Positions 11,565 to 23,248 of a DNA stretch of 64,000 bases are shown in pieces (position 1 is the first letter of the stretch; every line of letters starts with the position of its first letter). The translations under genes were made by a program, and so were the position numbers. The notes beneath the pieces were generated by a model. It was not told the origin of the DNA. It saw only the letters and a list, made by a program, of their open reading frames with translations, and did no database searches. The DNA comes from Pseudorasbora parva (taxonomy: Eukaryota; Chordata; Actinopteri; Cypriniformes; Gobionidae), in the NCBI RefSeq assembly GCF_024679245.1, contig NC_090178.1:49138925-49202924 (forward strand), read 5' to 3'.

Positions 11565-12596
11565 GACGCAGTCTCACTCCCTACTTGTCAAATGTCTGAC
11601 GCATGGCGAAGGGACCCTGGCGTCACTTTTTAACGCACAGGGTCCCCCTGTAGCCTAATTTTGTAACAAGCAGGGTGCTTTTTTCATTTCAATTGTTTGC
11701 CTAATGTGTCAGATTAAGATTTTAGTCTTTGCATTTGTAAAATTAGACATGATTTTATGAATATTTATAGGCTACTTTTATATTTTGGAGCAACTAACCC
11801 AACTGCTACCCTTAACCTACCCACTTCTCAACAATATAAAACACACATCAGGCAAATAAAAGTACGGTCAAAGGTATTTATTGCAAAGACCGACCAAAAC
11901 GGTATAAAAGTATTAACTTATGTTGCATTCCAAGCCTTCTGAAGTCATACGATATCTTCATGTGAAGAACAGAGTTGAACTTAATGTTTTAGTCGCTGAA
12001 ATGATGATCCTGCCGCTCTGTGAACACACTCATTCAAATGATTCACACGATTCTTTAGCATGACACAATCGGTCACGAGACACACACGAGGCCCAATGGA
12101 ATTTCAGTATGAAATCTGCCGTAACGTTTCTTCAGGCGGCAATTTTTTTAATTTTATGTGTACATGATCTTCGGTGGATGGAGACACTGATCGCTTTTGG
12201 GGATTTCCTTCATACAAATCAATCGTTTGTCCCCAGAATACTTGGAATATTTGTACTTTATAGTGCATGCAGTCGTACCTGCCCGTTATATAGGGTTGTA
12301 CACACAATGGGTAGGTTTAGGGATGGGATGGGGTTGGGTTACATGTTAAAATGTGTCTAACTAGCGTAAATAAAAATAAATGTAAATAAAAATATACTCC
12401 AACATGTTATTATTGCAAAATCATAACTCAATATATAATCTCATTATGATGATATGCCCTGTGTATGACACCAAATAAAGCCCTCTGCTCGTCGAAAAAC
12501 AACGCTAAAGGGGTTCCCCTTGCATTAAAAAGTGACGCCAGGGTCCCTTGACCCTACGCCAGACATCTGACGAGTATGGAGTGAGTCTGTGTTGAT
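11565..12596. mobile_element. DNA element with ~80-bp terminal inverted repeats
   Basis: 11571-11645 and 12515-12590 are inverse copies sharing GGGACCCTGGCGTCACTTTT and AGTGACGCCAGGGTCCC words. GAGTCC occurs immediately outside both ends (11559-11564 and 12597-12602), suggesting a target duplication of at least 6 bp. Long TIRs with an 8-9 bp duplication would fit a Mutator-like element, but the superfamily is not proven. The 83-codon plus-strand frame at 12109-12360 has no recognisable motif. Confidence 0.65.
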
Positions 12597-12602
12597 GAGT
12601 CC

Positions 12603-14288
12603 CAGTTTAACGGCGACCCTGTCTTCTTCCTTTCCACCAACAACAAACTTTATTACACTGTCCCTATGGTAATGCCCCTACCATTGTGTTCATTTTCATA
12701 AAATAATTTAGTTCAGTTAGAGAACAGACACTACAATTAAAAACTGAACGTGTCTGTTCAGTATAATGTGAGTGAGCCGAACGAGAGTCACAGCACAACC
12801 GCAGCAGGAGTCAGATTACATTCATCAGGAGAGCTGAGGTAACAACGCGTGTTCAGTCTGAAGCATGTTCAGTTCATGCCTTTGGAAGCTGAACTTTCAT
12901 AAGAAATAATTTGAGAAGTTGAAACACTTACTTTGCTCCGCATAGTTCAGTTTCCATGAGTGCCTGCAGCTGCGAGCTGAGCTGTGAGTGCGATCTCCAT
13001 CCCGCATGCGTGGCTTGAAAACATGAGGAAACAGCTCCCTCTGCTGGCTGTAGTCTTTAGCCTCTGGCCAAAAAAATCCTCCGATGATGCAAAATGACGA
13101 TATTTGCTGTCATCAAAGGATTTCTTCCAGAAATAAAATACATAAATCTCTCGTCTCATTTGAGTGGGGTATGATCATTCGAATACTCCAGGGTTTCCAC
13201 TGATACAAACCCATATGCTAATCACTGAAGTAACACTTTCATTTATTTACTTCGGGAGGTATTTATTTATTTTCCTCTATTGTTGATTGTATGAATTTGT
13301 TTATTTAATGATTTGTCTACAAATACAATTAATAAAGCAATATTGTATCTGTCTTTCCATGGATGTAGCCTGCAGATATACTAAATCGCTGAAGTAACCC
13401 TTTAAACTTTTGTTGATCAAAAAGAACATCCAATTCAACCAATTTAATTCTTGAATTTCTAATGTGCTCAAACCCGCCTATTGTTGAAAAGAGAGGCGAG
13501 AAAGGATCTTTTCTGTGCAAAAAGAAAATAACTCCACATGAAGAGTGAATGTTTAGTCGGCTCTTTGATCCGCCTGCCATTGATGAGACATCAATAAAGG
13601 ACGATGACAAATAAGACACAGATGAAAAGGTGGAGGATGATTGTGACGCTTGCAGAGAGACGATAATGTAACGTAGTTTCAACATGCTCTGTACATCAAA
13701 AGAGAGGAAGCTATGCTGGATATTGAATTCATCGGCTTGATAAATGGAAAGAATTACAGCTCTTTCGGAGGTTAGGCGGTTTTCTTAACTGAGTAGTCTT
13801 CAGTATCAATAAATTATTTTAGGTGAACACAGTAATGTGATGTTGCCTGAAGCCATGTACATTATATCACAGAAAATGAGACTCTTTCCATTCCTTTATT
13901 TCATCTGTTCTTTCAGCATCTGAATTGAGGAAGACATGTCACTTCTAATGACTGTCAATAAATGTTATCTTTCTCTTGTACAAAGACTACACACAGTATT
14001 CATCCATCTCAGCCACTGGCAATTTAATAGTAAACCTCTCCTATTGTTCTGTCCCAGTCCAAATGCATGCTGGGAATCGAGGAGAGATGCGTGCTAATGG
14101 CTTCTCATCCTTCATGTGTGTGAACCTCCTACAGTGATTCTGTACAATATCAGAGAGTTGAGTCAGTCAAATATGCTAAAAAAAAAAACAAGCACGTTGT
14201 GATTTTCACACATGTATATTTTTCAATAAAAAATGTATTTTACATTCTAAAAAAATAGCTAATTGTTGATGGTTGTTTTTATTTATTT
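12603..14288. other. Non-coding stretch, no gene recognised
   Basis: No convincing coding exon or tandem repeat. Frames of 70-118 codons on the minus strand (12947-13159, 13329-13685) lack recognisable motifs, and their length is expected by chance. Confidence 0.45.
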
Positions 14289-16372
14289 AGGGAATGATCA
14301 GACAGTGCACTATATAGGGGATAGGGAACGATCAGACAGTGCACTATATAGGGGATAGAGAACGATCAGGCAGTGCACTATATAGGGGATAGAGAACGAT
14401 CAGACAGTGCACTATATAGGGGATAGGGAACGATCAGACAGTGCTCTATATAGGGGATAGGGAATGATCAGACAGTGCTCTATATAGGGGATAGAGAACG
14501 ATCAGGCAGTGCACTATATAGGGGATAGGGAACGATCAGACAGTGCACTATATAGGGGATAGGGAACTATCAGACAGTGCTCTATATAGGGGATAGGGAA
14601 CGATCAGACAGTGCTCTATATAGGGGATAGGGAATGATCAGACAGTGCACTATATAGGGGATAGAGAACGATCAGACAGTGCACTATATAGGGGATAGGG
14701 AACGATCAGACAGTGCTCTATATAGGGGATAGAGAACGATCAGACAGTGCTCTATATAGGGGATAGGGAACGATCAGACAGTGCTCTATATAGGGGATAG
14801 AGAACGATCAGACAGTGCTCTATATAGGGGATAGGGAACGATCAGACAGTGCACTATATAGGGGATAGGGAACGATCAGAGAGTGCTCTATATAGGGGAT
14901 AGGGAACGATCAGACAGTGCTCTATATAGGGGATAGGGAACGATCAGACAGTGCTCTATATAGGGGATAGGGAATGATCAGACAGTGCTCTATATAGGGG
15001 ATAGGGAACGATCAGACAGTGCTCTATATAGGGGATAGGGAACGATCAGACAGTGCTCTATATAGGGGATAGGGAATGATCAGACAGTGCTCTATATAGG
15101 GGATAGGGAACGATCAGACAGTGCACTATATAGGGGATAGGGAACGATCAGACAGTGCTCTATATAGGGGATAGGGAACGATCAGACAGTGCTCTATATA
15201 GGGGATAGGGAACGATCAGACAGTGCTCTATATAGGGGATAGGGAACGATCAGACAGTGCTCTATATAGGGGATAGGTAATGATCAGACAGTGCACTATA
15301 TAGGGGATAGAGAACGATCAGACAGTGCTCTATATAGGGGATAGGGAATGATCAGACAGTGCACTATATAGGGGATAGAGAACGATCAGACAGTGCTCTA
15401 TATAGGGGATAGAGAACGATCAGACAGTGCTCTATATAGGGGATAGGGAATGATCAGACAGTGCTCTATATAGGGGATAGGGAACGATCAGACAGTGCTC
15501 TATATAGGGGATAGGGAACGATCAGACAGTGCTCTATATAGGGGATAGGGAATGATCAGACAGTGCTCTATATAGGGGATAGAGAACGATCAGACAGTGC
15601 TCTATATAGGGGATAGGGAACGATCAGACAGTGCTCTATATAGGGGATAGGGAACGATCAGACAGTGCTCTATATAGGGGATAGGGAACGATCAGACAGT
15701 GCTCTATATAGGGGATAGGGAACGATCAGACAGTGCTCTATATAGGGGATAGGGAACGATCAGACAGTGCATTATATAGGGGATAGGGAACGATCAGACA
15801 GTGCACTATATAAGGGATAGAGAACGATCAGACAGTGCACTATATAGGGGATAGGGAACGATCAGACAGTGCTCTATATAGGGGATAGGGAATGATCAGA
15901 CAGTGCACTATATAGGGGATAGAGAACGATCAGACAGTGCTCTATATAAGGGATAGGGAACGATCAGACAGTGCTCTATATAGGGGATAGGGAACGATCA
16001 GAAACTGCTCTATATAGGGGATAGGGAATGATCAGACAGTGCACTATATAGGGGATAGGGAACGATCAGACAGTGCACTATATAGGGGATAGAGAACGAT
16101 CAGACAGTGCACTATATAGGGGATAGGGAACGATCAGACAGTGCACTATATAGGGGATAGGGAACGATCAGACAGTGCTCTATATAAGGGATAGAGAACG
16201 ATCAGACAGTGCACTATATAGGGGATAGGGAACGATCAGACAGTGCACTATATAGGGGATAGGGAACGATCAGACAGTGCACTATATAGGGGATAGGGAA
16301 TGATCAGACAGTGCTCTATATAGGGGATAGAGAACGATCAGGTAGTGCTCTATATAGGGGATAGGGAATGAT
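14289..16372 (+). repeat. 34-bp satellite array A, about 61 copies
   Basis: Continuous head-to-tail repeat of a 34-bp unit containing GATCAGACAGTGC(A/T)CT then ATATAGGGGATAGGGAA. The spacing of successive GTGC(A/T)CT words is 34 bp throughout. Main variants are TGCTCT versus TGCACT, GGGAAC versus AGAAC, and AACGATC versus AATGATC; rarer variants include TATAAGGG. The TGCTCT form is the most frequent here. No protein is encoded. The same unit in the opposite orientation forms arrays at 18192-18468 and 18984-21512. Confidence 0.97.
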
Positions 16373-16581
16373 TTCATCTTCTTTGTGAGAAACACCACGG
16401 AAAAAAAGGCTATTTTCAACATAACGCCACATGTGATTCAATCACTGGGATCCTTAATATGTACGCCCCCAATATTTGCATGTCAGCCAATGTTCACTGT
16501 CAGGTGGAACTGTGCATCTGAATCATCAGTTCAGCAGATAAACATCACGCGAGGACAGCGAAAACGGCAGATCATGGAAAT

Positions 16582-16765
16582 AAATGTCATGTTCCAGGCT
16601 GTGTAGGGGACGTGAGGACTTTTTATAGCCTTCCCACAGATAAACAATGTCAACAGTCATGGTTCATGTTTATTTACAATCGGATACCGCAACAATTTAA
16701 TTCAGTTGTTTGTTTGCTCGGCCCATTTCACCACAGAGAGTTTGTCATGGTCGGGAACACAAAAA
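16582..16765 (+). pseudogene. THAP-domain remnant with a frameshift
   Basis: Frame at 16582 reads KCHVPGCVGDVRTFYSLP and continues to QQSWF, giving the first Cys pair, the FYSLP segment and the conserved Trp of a THAP domain. One base later the frame must shift to read VCSAHFTTESL, which supplies the Cys-X2-His-Phe end of the zinc site. The frameshift makes it non-functional. A TTAA-flanked right terminus (AAGGCACCT|TTAA at 17373-17384) lies downstream, so it probably belonged to another Kolobok-type element whose left end is no longer visible. Confidence 0.6.
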
Positions 16766-16769
16766 GAAA

Positions 16770-17062
16770 ATGGTGCTCAAGTGAGGACTCAAGTGCAGAA
16801 ATTAATGATTTATTTACAAAAACAAAACATAAATACAAAACAAAACCCACGAGGGGGGGAAAAAACATACCAACACGGGGAACCGGGAGACGTAGACAGA
16901 ACAAGGATACGACACAGACTGACAAACACAAGGCTTATAAAGGGAAGAAATCAAACACTAATCAGATAACAAGGGGGAGGGATCAGACAATGACAGGAGC
17001 ACATGCTCAACATCACAAAACCCACATGTGCACACAAGACAGGACAGACATGTGACAGAGTT
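16770..17062. repeat. Dispersed A-rich repeat related to 39790-40760
   Basis: Sequence of the type TTATTTACAAAAACAAAAC, then ACACGGGGAACCGGGAGACG, then AGGGGGAGGGATCAGACAATG resembles the purine-rich stretch at 39830-40320 (ATTTATTTAGTAAAATAAAA, then CAAAACCACCCCAAGGGGG). It looks like part of a retroelement or dispersed repeat, but no family is assigned. The 147-codon frame through it is not protein-like. Confidence 0.45.
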
Positions 17063-17380
17063 TTTCTAACCTGGGGCAAAATCAAGCAGGATTCACTCAG
17101 TGTCTAAAACTGTTAAGAAGCTATCATTGTAAAATCATTGCCATGACGGATGGTATAACGTTAGATGTGTTAGCTGTCATTGAGCAGCAGTGCAATGAAA
17201 CAGCCAATCAGAGCAGAACTCTGCATTAATATTCATGACTCTTCCAATAAAGGCAAAAATAGAGCATTACATCCTAAGGACAATTTCTAGGGTTGTAAAT
17301 GGACCTGTAAAACTGTATCTGGACAATGTTTGATATCAGAGAACAATTTAACATTTTGTTTCAAATCATTCAAGGCACCT
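17063..17380. mobile_element. Right end of a TTAA-type element
   Basis: The segment ends in CAAATCATTCAAGGCACCT followed by TTAA (17381-17384), mirroring the AGGTGC-start termini of other TTAA elements in this window such as 56341-56980. Together with the THAP remnant at 16582 it suggests a decayed Kolobok-type insertion inside the spacer of the inverted satellite. No matching left end was found, so the call is tentative. Confidence 0.4.
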
Positions 17381-17384
17381 TTAA

Positions 17385-18191
17385 AAAGTTCTATATTCTA
17401 TTTATCAAAAGAGGACATTTGAGTATGTGACTCCTCTTTAAATAAGGTCAGTTTCTAATATTAGTCTAATATATTTAATGACCAATGCTGATATCTTATA
17501 GTGGCTATGATATTAAATAAAGTTAGGGAATACTCTTTTTTTTATTTGATATATAATTAATTGTAAAATATAACGATATGAACGACTGTAAATTATTATG
17601 TAACCCTGTAATTTTTCACAAATTATGAAATGGTGCAATCAAACACAACAGTGCACTCAGTATTTGCTCTTTCTTTGGTTAGGACTACTTCAGTGTCACA
17701 ATACCGAATTTTCCCAATATATCTTAAAAAGACTACATGACAAAAGAATGAAATCCATCTAACCTGAGCAAACTGCCACTGCCTCCGTGATTCATCATTT
17801 ACAATGGAGCTGCTGTTTGATTTCACAGGGAATCGGGCAGGACCGCTCCTGTTACTACAACATGACTCACACATAGCAGGTCATTTCTCACTTCCATGAT
17901 TTCTTACATCCATCAAATGGCCAACTGTATCTTTTCTGTCTTTGCATTAGCAAACAGAGGTGTGCATTAGTATTTATTATATTCAGTGGGCACTGAGAAG
18001 TGTTATTGAGACATCTGTGATACAGTAATCAGATTAAGGACCCACAGAAGTGCCATGAAACACTCAGCATTATTCAATGTGATGACATCACTTCCACTAA
18101 AACAGGAAGACAGGGCCGGGAATATTGAACAGCTCCTCCCCTTTTTTTAAATAGTCAATAGCTTTTAATCTATATCACAGCTCGTCCAGAG
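17385..18191. other. Spacer between inverted satellite arrays, no gene recognised
   Basis: Mostly unique-looking AT-rich sequence. The minus-strand frame at 17623-17874 has no recognised motif. It separates array A from the reverse-oriented arrays B1 and B2. Confidence 0.4.
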
Positions 18192-18468
18192 CTATCCCCT
18201 ATCCCCTATATAGTGCACTGTCTGATCGTTCCCCATCCCCTATATAGTGCACTGTCTGATCGTTCCCTATCCCCTATGTAGTGCACTGTCTGATCGTTCC
18301 CCATCCCCTATATAGTGCACTGTCTGATCGTTCCCTATCCCCTATGTAGTGCACTGTCTGATCGTTCCCCATCCCCTATATAGTGCACTGTCTGATCGTT
18401 CCCTATCCCCTATGTAGTGCACTGTCTGATCGTTCCCTATCCCCTATGTAGTGCACTGTCTGATCGTT
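18192..18468 (-). repeat. 34-bp satellite array B1, about 8 copies, reverse orientation
   Basis: Units read GATCGTTCCCTATCCCCTAT then AGTGCACTGTCT on the plus strand, the reverse complement of array A. Units alternate between CCCCATCCCCTATATAG and CCCTATCCCCTATGTAG, giving a 68-bp higher-order repeat in at least three successive pairs. The array stops abruptly in GATCGTT at 18468, where LTR-retrotransposon sequence begins. Confidence 0.95.
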
Positions 18469-18983
18469 TTTTTTTTCTCTTTCTTTCTTTTTCCCTCTCT
18501 CCCCTCTCTCGTCTGCGGGCTCCTCGTGCTCCCGTCTACATTTCTCTCGCCTCTCTGTCCTTACCCCCAGGTGCCGCGGCCGCCGTGATCTCCGGGAGAG
18601 GGGGGGGGGGGGGGGAGTAGAGCGCAGTCTCGGGAGTGCCCCCCGGCCTGCGAGGGGCGATGGGGGTATGTGGTGAGACAGGCAGCGGGGCGAGGGACCG
18701 CGAGAGCGGGCCGGTGATTATGTTGACGAGTGCCAGCTGCGTTGCACACCGGTCTCGTCTCGCGGCCATGTGACGGGAGCATAAAAGGAGGAGCAAGGGC
18801 TGCGGAAGACGAGAGAGGACCAGGCCTGGACTTTATGTTAAGTTTTGTTTATGTGTTTGTGGGCAGTCGTCCGTGAGGGACTGCCCGCGGTTTTACTTTC
18901 GTTTTATTTATTTATTTTGAATAAAGTTGTTGAACGTTCGCCGGTTCCCGCCTCCTTCCTTCCCATCTACGAACCGTGTTACA
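18469..18983 (+). mobile_element. Partial LTR retrotransposon (3' internal end plus one LTR)
   Basis: 18669-18983 (315 bp) starts TGTGGTGAG and ends GTGTTACA, with TATA-like CATAAAAGGAG near 18780 and a polyadenylation signal in GAATAAAGTTG near 18919. It is preceded by GGGGCGATGGGGGTA, a polypurine tract, so this is the 3' LTR. 18469-18668 is pyrimidine-rich and then G-run internal sequence with no 5' LTR or pol. The GGGGGTA-TGTGG junction is shared with the Gmr1-type element at 57720-62840, suggesting the same clade but a different family. The satellite resumes directly after it. Confidence 0.75.
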
Positions 18984-21512
18984 TCCCCATCCCCTATATA
19001 GTGCACTGTCTGATCATTCCCTATCTCCTATATAGTGCACTGTCTGATCGTTCCCTATCCCCTATATAGTGCACTGTCTGATCGTTCCCTATCCCCTATA
19101 TAGTGCACTGTCTGATCATTCCCCATTCCCTATATAGTGCACTGTCTGATCGTTCCCCATTCCCTATATAGTGCACTGTCTGATCATCCCCTATCCCCTA
19201 TATAGTGCACTGTCTGATCATTCCCTATCCCCTATATAGTGCACTGTCTGATCATTCTCTATCCCCTATATAGTGCACTGTCTGATCATTCCCTATCCCC
19301 TATATAGTGCACTGTCTGATCATTCCCTATCCCCTATATAGTGCACTGTCTGATCATTCCCTATCCCCTATATAGAGCACTGTCTGATCGTCCCCTATCC
19401 CCTATATAGAGCACTGTCTGATCATTCCCTATCCCCTATATAGTGCACTGTCTGATCGTTCCCTATCCCCTATATAGTGCACTGTCTGATCGTTCCATAT
19501 CCCCTATATAGAGCACTGTCTGATCATTCCCTATCCCCTATATAGAGCACTGTCTGATCGTTCCCTATCCCCTATATAATGCACTGTCTGATCGTTCCCT
19601 ATCCCCTATATAGTGCACTGTCTGATCATTCCCCATCCCCTATATAGTGCACTGTCTGATCGTTCCCTGTCCCCTATATAGAGCACTGTCTGATAATTCC
19701 CTATCCCCTATATAGTGCACTGTCTGATCATTCCCTATCCCCTATATAGTGCACTGTCTGATGGTTCCGTATCCTCTATATAGTGCACTGTCTGATCGTT
19801 CTCTATCCCCCATATAGTGCACTGTCTGATCGTTCTCTATCCCCTATATAGTGCACTGTCTGATCGTTCCCTATCCCCTATATAGTGCACTGTCTGATCG
19901 TTCCCTATCCCCTATATAGTGCACTGTCTGATCGTTCTCTATCCCCTATATAGTGCACTGTCTGGTCGTTCCCTATTCCCTATATAGTGCACTGTCTGAT
20001 CATTCCCCATCCCCTATATAGTGCACTGTCTGATCATTCCCCATCCCCTATATAGAGCACTGTCTGATAATTCCCTATCCCCTATATAGTGCACTGTCTG
20101 ATCATTCCCTATCCCCTATATAGTGCACTGTCTGATCGTTCCGTATCCTCTATATAGTGCACTGTCTGATCGTTCTCTATCCCCCATATAGTGCACTGTC
20201 TGATCGTTCCCTATCCCCTATATAGTGCACTGTCTGATCGTTCTCTATCCCCTATAAAGTGCACTGTCTGATCGTTCCCTATCCCCTATATAGTGCACTG
20301 TCTGATCGTTCCCTATCCCCTATATAGTGCACTGTCTGGTCGTTCCCTATCCCCTATATAGTGCACTGTCTGATCATTCCCCATCCCCTATATAGTGCAC
20401 TGTCTGGTCGTTCCCTATCCCCTATATAGTGCACTGTCTGATCATTCCCCATCCCCTATATAGTGCACTGTCTGATCGTTCTCTATCCCCTATATAGTGC
20501 ACTGTCTGATCGTTCCCTATCCCCTATATAGTGCACTGTCTGATCGTTCCCTATCCCCTATATAGTGCACTGTCTGATCGTTCCCTATCCCCTATATAGT
20601 GCACTGTCTGATCATTCCCTATCCCCTATATAGTGCACTGTCTGATCGTTCCCTATCCCCTATATAGTGCACTGTCTGATCGTTCCCTATCCCCTATATA
20701 GTGCACTGTCTGATCGTTCCCTATCCCCTATATAGTGCACTGTCTGATCGTTCCCGATCCCCTATATAGTGCACTGTCTGATCGTTCCCTATCCCCTATA
20801 TAGTGCACTGTCTGATCGTTCTCTATCCCCTATATAGTGCACTGTCTGATCGTTCCCTATCCCCTATATAGTGCACTGTCTGATCGTTCCCTATCCCCTA
20901 TATAGTGCACTGTCTGATCGTTCCCTATCCCCTATATAGTGCACTGTCTGATCGTTCCCTATCCCCTATATAGTGCACTGTCTGATCATTCCCTATCCCC
21001 TATATAGTGCACTGTCTGATCGTTCTCTATCCCCTATATAGTGCACTGTCTGATCATTCCCTATCCCCTATATAGTACACTGTCTGATCGTTCTCTATCC
21101 CCTATATAGTGCACTGTCTGATCATTCCCTATCCCCTATATAGTGCACTGTCTGATCGTTCCCTATCCCCTATATAGTGCACTGTCTGATCGTTCCCTAT
21201 CCCCTATATAGTGCACTGTCTGATCGTTCCCTATCCCCTATATAGTGCACTGTCTGATCGTTCCCTATCCCCTATATAGTGCACTGTCTGATCGTTCCCT
21301 ATCCCCTATATAGTGCACTGTCTGATCATTCCCTATCCCCTATATAGTGCACTGTCTGATCGTTCCCTATCCCCTATATAGTGCACTGTCTGATCGTTCC
21401 CTATCCCCTATATAGTGCACTGTCTGATCGTTCCCTATCCCCTATATAGTGCACTGTCTGATCGTTCCCTATCCCCTATATAGTGCACTGTCTGATCGTT
21501 CTCTATCACCTT
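18984..21512 (-). repeat. 34-bp satellite array B2, about 74 copies, reverse orientation
   Basis: Reverse complement of array A units, 34-bp period. The TGCACT form is dominant here, with a minority of units carrying GAGCACTG, the complement of the TGCTCT form common in array A. Variants include TTCTCTATC, TTCCCCATC and GATCATT. It ends in a degenerate unit (CTCTATCACCTTTATAA). Together with B1 it forms one array of about 82 units split by the LTR insertion. Confidence 0.97.
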
Positions 21513-22756
21513 TATAAATAAATTAAATTTATAATGCTGAAATTTACAAGCTTTGTTTTTTTGTGTGTTTTTCATTCTTGCCTGAACTAACTTTTCATGT
21601 TTAAATTACGTTAGTTTTTTGTGTAGTATTTACTCAGTGAAGAACAAATGTAGGGGCGGGGCTTGGTCGTGTCTGTGGGGAATTGATTGGATGGTTGTGG
21701 TTTGCTATTGGTGGATCTCATGCGAGATCTTAATTCAAGATTATTAAAACTATAATGATTTAAAATAAACACTGCAATAATCCACAAAAACAAAACAAAA
21801 AAGAATGCTGTCAAGTTTTATTGTGTTTCTGCTTTTGGCAGTTCTAGTATTGGTTCTGAAATGGCTCTCTAGAGTATTATAACTGTAAGGTCTAGAACTA
21901 GGTTGGCATAAAAACAGGTTTGTTTTTAGAAGCTCATCCAACAGTCGACCCTCCTCAAGGTTATCAACTATGACAGATTGGGCAGAATCGCTCGCTGAAC
22001 TCAGTAAACGACCCGTTTCAGCTGAGAATGGAAAGCCTACGCTGGCACTTCTTGCATTGCACAGTTATGTTGTCTATGTTGCATAACACAGTCTGCTGCT
22101 CATGGACTCAGGTTCCAATCTATCGATCAAACCAAGTGGACAGACACACCTGAACCCAGCGGCAGGTCAGTCCCACGCAGCGACTGACCGATGTTGCTCA
22201 GTCATTGCTCAGATGTTGTCCTCGCTTGTGAGGACAACATCTCCAATGTCTGTTTCCATGACCACCTATTAGCATCAGCACCGACACATACCTGCCCTGC
22301 ACCTGTTCACCTCGCACATCATATCAATGTTTCACTTTAAATACTCAATTTATTTTAATATGTGCCCATATTTGGGAGGCTGACATTGCCATTGCCATTG
22401 ATCTAACTAACCAGTAAAAGTGTAGCTCATCTGAGAACTCATACAGTACATATAGAAAATGTGCATATATTCTGCAGTATGACAGTAGTATGTTATTCTA
22501 AACACAGACCTGATTTATTGGTGCACATCATTATTGAGTTAAAGGGGTGGTTGTATGTGATTTCACTTTTTTAACTTTAGTTAGTGTGTAATGTCGCTGC
22601 TTGAGCATAAACAGTATCTGCAAAGTTACAGTGCTGAAAGTTCACTGCAAACGGAGATATTGTCTTTTAAAGTTATGGTAGTTTATTGACTACAAAAATG
22701 GCCTGCTTGGACTACAACGAGCTTCTTCCTGGGTTGGTGACATCATAAACCCTTGC
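21513..22756. other. Non-coding stretch with an inverted dispersed segment
   Basis: 21655-21765 is, in inverse, similar to about 23075-23180 (both contain TTTAATAATCTTGAAT and neighbouring CCACA/CAATAG words), so one repeat family is present in both orientations. The remainder has no gene or tandem repeat that I recognise. Confidence 0.45.
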
Positions 22757-23095
22757 TAGTCTCCAGATCTGACTTCGGCCCGTAATGGGAAGGGGCGTGG
22801 CTTCCGGACAACCTGTGTTTGGCACTTCAGCCAATAAAAATACAGGAAACTACATTTGGCCATCCAACCAATCTAAGACCATTGTTTGTTTTTTTCCAGA
22901 GGGATGGGCTTCATAGAAGCAGGAAGCAAACGAGCCGCTCAAAGGACAGTGGAGACAGCGGTGTGGAATAAAGGGAGAATAGAAGAAAAATACGGCGACA
23001 TATTAAGACATGTTATACTGCGGACTATAAACACAACCAAGCCTAGAGAAAAAAAAACACGGAACCACAGCTTTAATAATCTTGAATCAGAATAA
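22757..23095 (+). repeat. Dispersed repeat, copy 2 of 2
   Basis: Same family and orientation as 373-690, sharing AGATCTGACTTCGGCCCGT, GGGATGGGCTTCATAGAAGC and AACACAACCAAGCCTAG. Slightly longer than copy 1. Short open frames are not evidence of a gene. Confidence 0.75.
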
Positions 23096-23248
23096 CGTCA
23101 TCTCTTTTCTGATGACGAGCCTGACATGAGATCAGCCAATAGAAAACCACAGCCATCTAATTAATTCCTCACAGACACGATCAACATTTGCTCTTGTTTG
23201 AGAAGCGTTTTACTCGATAAACATTATAAACTATTCCCCTATAACCCT

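Noticed and set aside
18417..19069. Short frames across the LTR piece and satellite edge
   Set aside because: They combine satellite and LTR sequence and have no conserved residues.
14289..21512. CRISPR-like appearance of regular 34-bp repeats
   Set aside because: Units are directly adjacent with no unique spacers, and the DNA is vertebrate. This is a satellite.
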